Part shown: piece by piece, positions 32,170 to 41,968 of the stretch
Layout: each line of letters opens with the position of its first letter
How positions within the stretch are numbered: position 1 is the stretch's first letter
DNA from: Lepidostoma basale
Lineage: Eukaryota; Arthropoda; Insecta; Trichoptera; Lepidostomatidae
DNA: 64,000 nucleotides
Direction of reading: 5' to 3'
NCBI GenBank assembly: GCA_022606425.2
Contig: JAHDVF020000938.1
Span: 372,001-436,000, forward strand
Position numbers and translations under genes: made by a program
Notes under the pieces: model-generated
Told to the model about the DNA's origin: nothing
Databases searched by the model: none
Seen by the model: the letters and a program-made list of their open reading frames with translations, nothing else

Positions 32170-32460
32170 ATATGTGCACCATCCAAAAAGAACATTTTTT
32201 GTTAAATTATTTTTATTTTGTTATTTTATTTTATATCATTGTATTTTATATTATTTGTTTTAGATTTATTTTGTGGGTGTCGGACGATCGAAGTGTGCGC
32301 GGGAGATGCCTATTGGTGGCGATGAGGTTCGCAACGCATCACACCGCGTCTCCCGCGGAGCGAAAAGAGAAAAATGGAGTGCCGCATCAGTAAAAGTGTG
32401 ACAGTCCATTCGTTCTGCCTACCCTTTCGGGGAGACGACGTGATGGTTAGTTAGTTAGTT
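32170..32460 (+). mobile_element. Module K with RTE-A 3' end and (GTTA)n
   Basis: TGTGCACCATCC, GTGCGCGGGAGATGCC, TGGCGATGAGGTTCGCAACG, then CTGCCTACCCTTTCGGGG and GGTTAGTTAGTTAG. Same module as 22745 and 24760, here preceded by the GC-rich ORF. Confidence 0.7.
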
Positions 32461-32479
32461 ATGTTTATTAGAATATACA

Positions 32480-33415
32480 ATGATATTTATTAGAATATGT
32501 ATGAAAGAGCTGAAAGGGTTGGATGTAGGTGCCAAAATGAGCGGAGTGTCAGTAAGCTGTCTCTTGTTTGCGGATGACGCTGTCCTACTTGCAGACAACG
32601 AGCATGAACTACAAGTCTTGGTGAATTTTATGTATGAGGTATGCATGCGAAATGATCTGATGATGAATGTTAATAAGTCCAAGGTAATGATTTTTGAAAA
32701 GGATAAAACCATGACAGTCTGCAACATTAGCGTGAATGGTGAAAATTTGGAGCAAGTAGTTGAGTTCGTGTATTTAGGTAGTATGTTTACAAGAGATGAG
32801 CGAGTGGAGAGGGATATTGAAAGAAGGGTTGGGGCAGGCAACAAAGTGAATGGTGCACTTAAAGTTGTCTTCGCAAACAAAAACCTATCCAAAAAAGCTA
32901 GAATGGCAGTGCACAATGGTGTTCTTCTACCGACCCTTGTGTATGGAAGCGAAGCATGGAACTGGCAAAAGAAGGATGAAAGTAGAATAAATGCAGTAGA
33001 AATGAGATCTCTTAGACGAATGTGTGGATACTCTGTGTATGATAGAGTGTCGAATGAAAATATAAGAAGTGAATGCGGTGCGAATGATGGTGTCATGAAC
33101 AAAATAATGAAAGGATCATTAAGATGGTTTGGACATATGGAAAGAATGAATTAAGAAAGAATGGTAAAAAAATTATATCTTAACGATGTAAATGGAACCA
33201 GAAATAGAGGAAGACCAAGGAAAACGTGGCACGATCAAATAAATCAAATATTGAATGTCGGCCATGTGAGGAGTCAGAGAAATCGACGCGCGTTTCTGAC
33301 AAGATGTATGAATGTTGAGGAAGCGAGAGAAACATGTCAGGAAAGAAAAGTGTGGGAGTCCATTATTTCTGCCTACCCCTTCGGGGAGACGGCGTGATGG
33401 TTAGTTAGTTAGTTA
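32480..33415 (+). pseudogene. RTE-A reverse transcriptase, C-terminal third, one premature stop
   Basis: Longest reverse-transcriptase segment in the window. It starts in the palm (CLLFADDAVLLADNEHEL, containing the F-x-D-D catalytic pair), then MMNVNKSKVMIFEKD, FVYLGSMFTRDERVERDIER, YGSEAWNWQKKDESRINAVE, LRRMCGYSVYDRV and LRWFGHMERMN. A TAA at 33152-33154 interrupts it; sister copies have GAA there. The same frame resumes with ERMVKKLYLNDVNGTRNRG and ends at YPFGETA (33397), followed by (GTTA)n to 33415. The N-terminal endonuclease and fingers are absent. It is a 5'-truncated but young copy. Confidence 0.88.
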
Positions 33416-33509
33416 CTATTTAAAAAATAAAATAAAAACAAGTATGCAAGATGAGTGACGGTTAGTTAGTTAGTTAAAAATTCGCGTAATAATTATTGTA
33501 AATGTATTC

Positions 33510-33880
33510 ATTCATTAATGTTTCTGAGTACATAAGTTGAGCGCGGGATAAAAACAATGTGATGAATGCTTCCCGGTGAATGAAAGATATTTTCATTAGG
33601 AGAGCCACAATAAAATGTCCCACCGGGCGGACTGATATAAAAAGCTCCATTGTTGGCTCCTCTGTGAAGGCATAAAATAAAACAGTGAAAATGACAATTT
33701 CTCATAACCGGCGTTGCAACTTTCTTCTGCTATTAATAATGAAAACGTTGGCAATTTTAATTCGCAAAGTATTAAGAGATCTTCGTCTGCTAAGTTTTGA
33801 ACACGCCTGATGAGATCTGGAGTCCACGAGCAAAAACGCCATTTTGTGAAGATTTCTGACGTTAAATTTAAAGCACTTTT
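33510..33880. other. No gene recognised
   Basis: Mixed composition and no coding support. A second short (GTTA)n tract at 33460-33475 precedes it. Confidence 0.45.
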
Positions 33881-33884
33881 TATT

Positions 33885-34240
33885 GCTTACTTACTTCCTA
33901 TGTACATACAACTCTTGAAAAGTTTTAGCCTCCTTGATGATGTTTGCCAAGCTTCTCGATCATGCGCATTTTACTCCAGCAGTCCGATTCTCCCAACCTA
34001 GCCAGATCAACTAGAACATTGTATATTAGGCGCTGTCTAGGTCTTCCTAGAGGTCTTACTCCAGTCGGTCTAGACGCGTACAGGGTCTCTTCGGCTTGGC
34101 ATACGTGCCCAATCCATGCTAGGCGACCAGCTCTAACGGTGCTCGTTATAAGGGGCTGCTGGGTCATCGCACGGATCTCTTGGTTGGTCCAATGCCTCCA
34201 AGTTCCCGCGCTGCAACACCGGGTCTGGGTCCCATGATCA
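33885..34240 (-). mobile_element. LINE-J C-terminal remnant
   Basis: An 80-codon minus frame (34167-33925): MTQQPLITSTVRAGRLAWIG, HVCQAEETLYASRPTGVRPL, GRPRQRLIYNVLVDLARLGE. A (TTACT)n-like tail lies near 33885. It is the best LINE-J copy; a plus-strand fragment is at 35030-35120. Confidence 0.72.
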
Positions 34241-34449
34241 TTCTAAGTATTCTATTCGCTACTTTTTATTATAACTCTAAAATAACCACTCTGTTTTTTT
34301 TATTGCACTCCGTACATTACTTGTCAACAGAATATATTTTACATAATTCTGATAAAAACGTCAGGTATAGAAAAATTTTAGTTTTATTGTTAAATATTTT
34401 GATTTGAAAAAATATTTTATAAAAGAATTGTATAATATATTAACAGTGA

Positions 34450-35030
34450 AATATAATTTTTATCCTTACGTATGGTACACTTAATGTGTGGTGTGGCATT
34501 ATTAACAATAATTTAAAACACTTGTATTTTGTTTATACTCCACTTTATTTTGTTTTATCGAACCAACCGGTTTTGCTCCCACCGAAGCTTCGTCAGGGTA
34601 TAAAAAAAGTTTGTTTTTGAAACCCTGACAAAACTCTGAAACATACATTTTCCTACCATGACCATAAACAATGTTTAATAAATATAATGCATCTAAGTTT
34701 TAAAATAATTTTATCATGGTTTATTATAGCATTAAAAAATAAGGGTCTCAAGTTTTCAAATCATGCAAAAGTCAAAAAGAAAATTGGTATTTTTTTCAAC
34801 ATTAAAAAAAAAATTGCGAAACAAATCCGTTCACACTGTGGACTATCATAAATATGACTTTTTTATTAATAATATCAATGTTATTCCACATTTCAGATTA
34901 AATTTCTCAACAAAAGGTGTAAAACCTTAACATCGTGTCGCCAATGACAACTGAGCATCCAAACACTTATCTACCAAGTAATTTCTAAATGATAATGTTC
35001 TGGCTGAAACGAATGGCTGGGAGCAAAAGC
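34450..35030. other. No gene; contains a hammerhead-like motif at 34559-34601
   Basis: AT-rich apart from the ribozyme-like patch, which is annotated separately. Confidence 0.4.
34559..34601 (-). ncRNA. Hammerhead-like motif with G12 to A change
   Basis: Minus strand: stem I ACC/GGT, CTGACGA (34596-34590), an extra A, stem II GCTTC/GGAGC (5 pairs, one G-T), AAAA in place of GAAA, CCGG as palindromic stem III, then T. Only the first position of GAAA departs from consensus in the core. Confidence 0.5.
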
Positions 35031-35120
35031 TGCAGAATCGCCTGCAAGCCGAGCCTGGGATAAAATCATCAAGGAAGCTAAAACTCTTCAAGAGTTTTAT
35101 GGCTATTGGAAGTAAGTAAG
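35030..35120 (+). mobile_element. LINE-J C-terminal fragment
   Basis: AGCCTGGGATAAAATCATC and AAGAGTTTTATGGC encode the last residues of LINE-J (compare 33885-33990, minus), ending with a TAAGTAAG-like tail. Confidence 0.5.
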
Positions 35121-35179
35121 GTGAGTAAGTTAATCACTTAGTCAAATAATAATGTTTTGTAGAATGTTTTTTGTTAATA

Positions 35180-35370
35180 CTACAATTTAATAATAATAAA
35201 TTAAAACGATGGTCTGTCAATGCCATCTAGCCTGACGAAACCAGTCGCTGTCGAAATAAATACGGAAAGTGGAGAGAGTAATAAAAAATCATGTTTTTTA
35301 AAAATTATTATTGAAGATGAATTTCCATAAAGAGATTTCAGTAAAATCATTAGATTATCCTATAATTTAA
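35180..35370 (+). repeat. Foldback family C copy
   Basis: AGCCTGACGAAACCAGTCGC, then TGTCGAAATAAATACGGAAA and CAGTAAAATCATTAGATTAT. GAAACC is kept but the rest of the core is decayed. Confidence 0.6.
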
Positions 35371-35374
35371 TGTT

Positions 35375-35545
35375 TCGTCTTCGTTTTCTTTCTGACGCTA
35401 CTCCCGGTGTGAGGTTTGGCCTACTCCACAACAGTCCTTCAGTGGCTCCTGTCTCTGATAATCCGTCTCTATTCTCAAAGTCTTTCCAGTTTTTCTCAGT
35501 CCTCGTCCACGCAGACCAACCATCTTTTCTTGTATAAATTACTAG
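35375..35545 (-). mobile_element. LINE 3' end fragment
   Basis: A 67-codon minus frame (35563-35360) includes ENWKDFENRDGLSETGATEG and LLWSRPNLTPGVASERK, matching the family at 2765 and 61100. Confidence 0.55.
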
Positions 35546-35549
35546 TGTA

Positions 35550-36280
35550 TAAATTACTAACAATTTAATGTTACTTGTTCAAAATAGTTTTTGTTACTAT
35601 TCGTTGACTTTTTCAATGTCCATCAAATGTTTTTAAGAAAACGTTTTCATAGTCCACTTCAATAGTTATATAATGTATTCTCTTTTTTATATCGATTGGC
35701 ATGTCTAGTTTAATGTGAACATATACGGTTTCACATTTACCCCTTTTGTGCATCTGACTTCATTTGCAGTCCAAAAGAAATGGTCTTGACCCGTGGCGGG
35801 CTACATTTGCTACTCAGAAAGCTTGTTTCAATAATTTAAAGCTTGTTCAAATTAAATAACTATATTTATTGTAGGGTATCATACAGTGATTGTTAATACA
35901 CCCATTGAATAAATATTAATGAACAAATTACAGTTAAATAAAGACATAAAAGATTATCCGCCGCTTACACGAAGCTGTTATAGGATGCAGCGGCGCCACT
36001 TCGTCAGCCTCGCTCAAACAATCCCTAGACCCGCCCTCATCCACGCAGGACTTACTTTCGCTGGATAATGCACCATTCCAGAAAAAAAAGCAAAAGGCCA
36101 ACAGGCATCTAGGCCACATTTAATCCAGTTTAATCTCAATTATGATCGTGGAGCCTGGCTCGGAAGTTATAGTGGCCCGATAGCATTTGGAAGACGTGAT
36201 GTACTAGTTAAATCCACGTTGGATTCATTCTCAATTAAAGAACTATACTGAAAATATTTATTAAATACATGCATATATTA
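35550..36280. other. No gene recognised
   Basis: 35960-36100 has mixed composition (GATGCAGCGGCGCCACTTCG) with an open antisense frame of 61 codons (36119-35934) of no recognisable family. The rest is AT-rich. Confidence 0.4.
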
Positions 36281-36284
36281 GTTG

Positions 36285-36475
36285 ACTGTTCTAAGTGGGG
36301 GACAGAGATGCTTTTACTGCAGAGATCGCCAACGTTGGGGGGACCTGACACAGCATTACAAGAATAAAGAGAAGGATATATGCTGCAAATGTAGTCGGAC
36401 CCAGTTTGAGACCATTTTGTTGGACTGCTAATGTAGTCAGCCGCACAATGAGGGTTAAATCGATATACAATATTT
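36285..36475 (+). repeat. LINE-G 3' fragment followed by a dispersed repeat
   Basis: 36285-36370 (ACTGCAGAGATCGCCAACG) is the LINE-G terminus on the plus strand. 36392-36475 (GTTTGAGACCATTTTGTTGG, AATGAGGGTTAAAT) recurs at 60560-60645. Confidence 0.5.
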
Positions 36476-36479
36476 TCAC

Positions 36480-37195
36480 TACCAAACAACAATAGATGTT
36501 AAGAGTGAGATCTGCAGAGTTTTAAGTACATAAATACCACATTTAATTGTAAAACTGAGAACAATAGGAGTTTTGCGTTTGCACCCCTAGGATATTGTAG
36601 TGTTAAGGATTTCTTTGTTTACTTTTAAAAATATTTTCTCAGTATACAATACTGTGGTTTTCTTAATATTTTCATCGTTGCAATTCTCGTCCAAGCATTC
36701 CAATAGCGGACTGAAAACTTTATTGGAATTCTCTGGACAACGCTTTTAATATTTATTTAGCAATAGGTATACCAATTATTTATGAAATTAATTGAAAAAA
36801 TTTTTATAAGGATTAATTTTATCTCAATAGAGACGAAGATATAAATTGTTTTTCAGGGAACAGAATATGGTGGCCGAGGCGCTTTCAGGACTTATGATCT
36901 GTCATTGGTTGGGTTGAGCGATCACTTTATGTTTAACAACATCCCCATTCCGCCCTTCTTACGACCACCACGTCTGACAATTTTTTGGAAGTTGCATATA
37001 TGCTAGAATGCTGCACTTATCTTTACATTTTTTTACAATAGTTCACTCTACACTAGCGTCATTTATTAAGATTGAGAAGCATTAAGCAGAAAATCTTTAT
37101 TAATGGATAAAATCCAGTATTTGTCTACAAGAATTTGTATACATTCAAATTGTTGAATATTTTTTTGCAATAACAAATCATCACGCCGCTCCATT
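36480..37195. other. No gene recognised
   Basis: AT-rich; no repeat or coding signal. Confidence 0.45.
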
Positions 37196-37202
37196 ATATA
37201 AC

Positions 37203-37545
37203 CCTGATGATCATTCAAGGTAGAAACAATTTCGAAAAAGAAGCCGACCGAAGAATTCAGTTGAGTTGGGCAGCCTTTGGAAAATTACGTCATGTTCTCG
37301 CCATGGACTGGCCATATCTGTCGGAGGACCGACGGCAGATGGGGGAGACGGGTTCTGGAGTGGAGACCGCGTACAGGATTCCGCAGAGTTGGACGTCCCC
37401 ACGCCCGCTGGACCGACGATCTGAAGACGATTGCTGGATTTGGATGGATGGGAGCGGCAATGGATAGGGGGCGGTGGCGTGCTTTGGGAGAGGCCTACAT
37501 TCAGCAGTGGATGACAGACGGCTGATGATGATGAAGCTTGGTTCC
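37203..37545 (+). mobile_element. LINE-B copy with internal deletion but open C-terminal frame
   Basis: Frames 37207-37467 and 37277-37525 give EADRRIQLSWAAFGKLRHV fused directly to WTGHICRRTDGRWGRRVLEW, GRPHARWTDDLKTI and GEAYIQQWMTDG, then a (GAT)n tail. The segment normally found between FGKLRHV and the WAGH block is missing, so reverse-transcription function is impossible. The unbroken end suggests a recent insertion. Confidence 0.78.
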
Positions 37546-37599
37546 AAGGGAAACGAAATCTCAACGAATATCTGTTGAGAAAATAAACAGATTTTTTTT

Positions 37600-38420
37600 T
37601 TTAATTTGAAATGTGTTCTTTGAAAATTTCTTTGAGTACTTCATATGAAAATGTATTTGTTAATAATGCCACACCACAAATTTAGTGCTTTATAAGAAAG
37701 TAAATAAATTTATATTTGAATTTGAACAGGGCCATATAAGTTCTTACGGGTATTCATACTTATTGAGAGACATGTTTGTGAAATTTTCGAACGTGGGAGG
37801 GAAACAAGCACACGGCACATTCAGCTTAACAAAAATACACAAATATTTAGACAGCTGAAATTACTTGCTGAAAAGTTGTGACTGCTTTTGTCGCGCCGTT
37901 ACCGGGGACGCAGAACGCTCACGGGTCTCTGAAACAGACGGGCTTAACGACAATGTTTACAATTGCTTTTTAATGAGACAAACAAAGCGAAAGTCGTACA
38001 TAAAAGGACATAGTGAACTTTCAATGGCTTTAATTTAACAAAATACATACGGCCCACGCCGCGGTCGCACGCGCGAGTGCCAGGAGAACATTATGCCGAG
38101 GAGGTATCCTATCCTATATGGAACATCACATTCCAAGCTGTTACTCGCAACTAACTTGTTAGGCCGCGACACTCAGAATGTTAAATATCGGCGGCAAATT
38201 GTTTTCACCGTGAACGGTGGCACCTAGTAAACGCTATCCGAGTCGAAAGGATACCTCGGGTTGTGTAAAATTGTATAATATTATATTGGATTACCAAACA
38301 GCTTGGCGCTAAGAACATTAATATCCTTACACTCATCGAATTTTGCCTTTTACCACTCTAGTATGTCTCAAAAGCAGTGAAAGTTTGTGATAAAAAAAAT
38401 TATTAAAAACGTACAAGGTG
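37600..38420. other. No gene; mixed-composition single-copy DNA
   Basis: 37870-38260 is GC-richer (GTTACCGGGGACGCAGAACG, GCCCACGCCGCGGTCGCACG) with no match elsewhere in the window. Possible host non-coding DNA. Confidence 0.35.
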
Positions 38421-38439
38421 TCCATTGCAAGATTTCCGA

Positions 38440-38850
38440 TTTCGAATTAAAATAATGTTCGATTGGGAAGTGCAGGGGAGACGCGAGGGGGCATTTTGGT
38501 ATTGTGTGCGTTGCGAATCAGTCACTATGGAGCGTTGGACAGGAGAGCAACGTGCTTACGCTGTTGAGGCGTATGTCCGTTCACTACAGGGAGATTGTTT
38601 GCAATAGAATTAGCGACAGTGCGTTTACAAAAAATGTAAAAGCTCGGTCTCAGAACACACTGACCCTTTGACGCATTTGACCCGGCAACCAATCAGATTC
38701 CAAGAAAGACTACCATACTAACACATAAGCAATAGCTCTTCGGTTTGAGAATCAACCATACCTAACCATCAGGCTTTTCGCTCATTACCGCATGGCGTAA
38801 GATTTGTTGCGCTTCAACTTAGCCCCATTCGTGATGCGCCATCGAAAACA
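38440..38850 (+). mobile_element. Remnant resembling an insect helix-turn-helix (DUF4817-like) transposon protein
   Basis: The short frame 38425-38607 includes MERWTGEQRAYAVEAYVRSL, close to the N-terminal pattern (ERxTxEQRAxxVExY) of DUF4817-type proteins found with insect transposons. Downstream text is heavily decayed (SEHTDPLTHL; FAHYRMA). No catalytic domain is seen. Confidence 0.45.
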
Positions 38851-38894
38851 AAAAAGGTTAAATAGAAATAAAAATATTCACTCAATGCTGACTT

Positions 38895-39170
38895 TAAAAT
38901 ATTGCAGCAAAGCGATCACTGCAGCAAAGACATCTCTATCCTGCGCCACTTGGAACAGGTTCTGAACTCTTGTTATTCCTGTCCAATATTTGATGTTCCG
39001 CAGCCAGGATAGCTGCCTTCTACCAACTCCCCGACGTCCCTCGACTTTACCCATTAATATCAGTTGAAGGAGGTGGTATTTTTCTCCCCTAGCACATGAC
39101 CCAAATATGAGACCTTTCTAATTTTTTACACTTGACAACAGCTCTCTATTGGCTCTGGCTCTCTGTGTAT
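38895..39170 (-). mobile_element. LINE-G C-terminal fragment
   Basis: The minus-strand translation matches 52085-52515: LRNIKYWTG, TRVQNLFQVAQDRD and GEKYHLL blocks. 5'-truncated. Confidence 0.65.
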
Positions 39171-39189
39171 AACATTTTATAATATTTAA

Positions 39190-40130
39190 ACGAAGTTGAT
39201 TTTGATTATTAAAATTTGTTCATTTAGGAGTGAAGTGTGTGACCCGAGACATGTTTGTGATAAGTTCAAAACAAAAGGCATTCTAAAAAATATATGTAAA
39301 TTTTTCTTTCATATTTCTATACGTTTACCATTCGCCATTGCATATTCACAACGTTTAGTGTCCAATAATATTGCATTGTTCTGTTGTCTTCAGAACTCTA
39401 AAGCTTCACAAACTCTCGACGATGACCACAAGAATTCAATAAATTTCACTAAATGTCTCTCGGCATAAAGGTGCCCAATATTTCGTCGTCTGCCGACCAA
39501 ACAAATTAAAACGTGCGGTTTTTGAATATTCGTATTTTACTTTAACAAAGTAACGATGGTTTTCGAATATTCTCGATATTTTATTATTTCGTACATCTAC
39601 TATTGAAATATAATATAATACATATTCTTAAATATCAAACCTATATCTTAAACAATGTTTCCTCTAATTTTCCGAATGTTCTGTGCGCAAAATACACTTT
39701 ATGTGGCTCAAATATACATATTATTCGCGACCTTTTAGATTAAGGAGTTTTCCTTTATGATCTGTACTGGGGTAAATGCCATGACTTTTGTTTTACCTAG
39801 GTTAACAAAACATGTTACACATGTTACTTCATAATATTCAAACGGAAAATATCGACTAAAATTCGAATCGCTATCGATAGAAGAACAGCCTTTTTTTATT
39901 TTTTGAGGCAGGTTTAACTTTCAACTTGTTTTGGCTACGTTTTATTTTTTAATTGAATTGAACATCGTCCGTCTCTTTCGCACAATGAACCCATGACACT
40001 ATTACGACACAATACGTCATCGATGCAGTCCTCTTGGAGGAATATATAAACCAGAACTGAAAGCATTATTCTCGAAGTTTTACGACTGCTGGTGGTTAAG
40101 GCTGTCATGTTAAAAACCGCAATACTTTAA
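39190..40130. other. No gene recognised
   Basis: AT-rich. A 90-codon open frame at 39196-39468 has no recognisable domain and is not supported. Confidence 0.45.
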
Positions 40131-40239
40131 AAAAATATCAATAATATTTTTACGCCATTTTTCTGAGTGTTTCACACGTGACTCAGATTCATATATTCTC
40201 AGAATAAAATATTCGTATTTAAATGCGACCTAAACCTCC

Positions 40240-40610
40240 GAAAACATATTATAAAAACATCTGTGTGGAGTGTTTTACTCTACGGCTGCGAGACCACGTT
40301 ACAAATGAGGAGGTTCTCAGCAGAGTTGAAGAGAATAGGCACATGTTGAACACCATAGCGGAGAGGCGCGCGCGATGGATTGGTCATGTGTTGCGACACG
40401 AATGTTTCCTGCATGATGTATTGGAGGGAATGGTCGAGGGATCGATTGACAGAGGACGACCTCGCCAGGAGTACCTAGACCAGATTCGTCGATATTTGGG
40501 CTATATCTTTTATGCAGAGTTGAAGAGAGTTGCCGAAGACCGAGCGGAGTGGAAGAAGAGATGCGTCGCCTTGCTGCAGACCAATCATTAGATTGAGATG
40601 CGCAATATCG
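40240..40610 (+). mobile_element. LINE C-terminal remnant with open frame
   Basis: An open frame to 40591: LRDHVTNEEVLSRVEENRHM, ERRARWIGHVLRHECFLHDV, EGSIDRGRPRQEYLDQIRRY, EDRAEWKKR. The preceding text in another frame reads VWSVLLYGCE, so the palm-proximal part is joined out of frame after a deletion. Classic LINE C-terminal block (RRxRWIGHVLRH, GRPR, DQI). Non-functional. Confidence 0.72.
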
Positions 40611-40744
40611 ATTATATTCAAAACTTTCCAGAGATTAGTAATGACGAATCATTAGACACAATAACTTACTCTATAAGTTTTCATTTCAAATCAACTACTT
40701 AGTTCTGCACTTCCAGACATCTATTTATATTTTTTTTTCTGCGT

Positions 40745-40935
40745 TACTTATACATCTTCTTTCTCTTCTTCCGTTGTCATGTCAGGTCTCCTCGACGTTT
40801 ATTCTCACCCGAGAATAAGCATCTCTGTCCCTACCAGCTCGAAACAGTCCCTTGACGCTCCTTATGCCAATCCAGTTCCTAATGATGTGGAACCAGGAGA
40901 TTTGCCTCCTGGTAACACCACGTCGAACCTCAACT
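40745..40935 (-). mobile_element. LINE-G-like C-terminal fragment
   Basis: Minus strand: EVRRGVTRRQISWFHIIRNW, GLFRAGRDRDAYSRVRINVE, consistent with the terminus of a LINE-G relative. Confidence 0.5.
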
Positions 40936-41084
40936 TTTCAATAATTAAAAATATTATCAAAAACATTATTAACTTAAACATATAACTTAAATTATTTCAT
41001 TCATTCCTAGAATTGATTTTTTATGGTTGTTTGAAATGCGGTGTAATTTAGGAAATTCTACAAAATGAAATTTGTTTTTTCCTG

Positions 41085-41365
41085 ACTATGTCTGCCCTTG
41101 CTTCAACATCATATGTTATTATTGGTCTTTCGCATGGTTTATAAGTTCTTATCTTACTCTTAATGTCCTTTCTATGTTGTGGATTTTAGAACACCTGCAG
41201 CTGTCTTGTTGACTTGGGATTGTATTTCTTCACACAGATCAGCTCCTCCAATCAGGTCTATGCCTAGAATAGTCATATCAGAAGGTAAATGATTGACCTA
41301 TTCTAAGGATAGGTTCTCTACAGTCACGTTATATGGTTTTTGGTATTTTAAAGAAGGTCATACAT
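41085..41365 (-). mobile_element. LINE-I fragment
   Basis: The minus-strand text includes DMTILGIDLIGGADLCEEIQ and SQVNKTAAGVLKSTT, parallel to VRSQVDRAAAVAGCLKDVIW in the LINE-I copy at 62463-62995. Confidence 0.5.
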
Positions 41366-41427
41366 TTCGTCTTTTCTTTAGAAATTGTCATATTATATTT
41401 TTTACTAGAATTGTGTAATGTAATGTT

Positions 41428-41760
41428 TCTTTTTTTATATACTTAGTATACAACACTCCCTTTATTAAAAATTAAAATTACTAACCAAACGTGTTTCGGA
41501 CTAACCAGCCCTGCATGAGTGATATTATATAAATATAAATATTTGATATACATATATGAAAAACTGACCACATTTGTAAAAAAATAAAAAATATTTTAAA
41601 TATTTATATTTATATAATATCACTGATGCAGGTCTGGTTAGGCCGAAACATGTTTGATATTGAATTTTTATTTTTAATAAAGTGAGTGTTGTATACTAGG
41701 TATACAAAAAAAAATTAACATTCAACATCGACAACACAAAGTTATAGGGAATACAGAAGA
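41428..41760. mobile_element. Foldback family D, copy D4
   Basis: Same layout as D1-D3, with tail AACACAAAGTTATAGGG then ACAGAAGAAATTG. Both ribozyme arms are decayed: the plus arm reads CTGATGC and GAAACATGTT with stem I ATCA/TGAT retained, the minus arm reads CTCATGC and GAAACACGTT. A TSD is not clear. Confidence 0.65.
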
Positions 41761-41968
41761 AATTGTTAAGTCTGTCTAGCATTTATGGTAGGTCGTATAT
41801 TTCGTTTCGTTATATAATATTAAGCTTAGTTATATTATAGTATATGTAAGTTTTATTTTTAAACAGTAACATAGAAAACAAGGTGAAGACTACATTGTCC
41901 AAAAGACCCAATAGACTATACTACAGCCGTTTCAAACGGAGTCGTGCGGCCATAAATGTCAATAGAAA

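Noticed and set aside
24740..32460. Regularly spaced repeats as a CRISPR array
   Set aside because: The repeats are dispersed eukaryotic transposon pieces with irregular spacing and orientation, with no cas genes.
39196..39468. 90-codon ORF as a gene
   Set aside because: AT-rich chance frame without domain, homologue in the window or start context.
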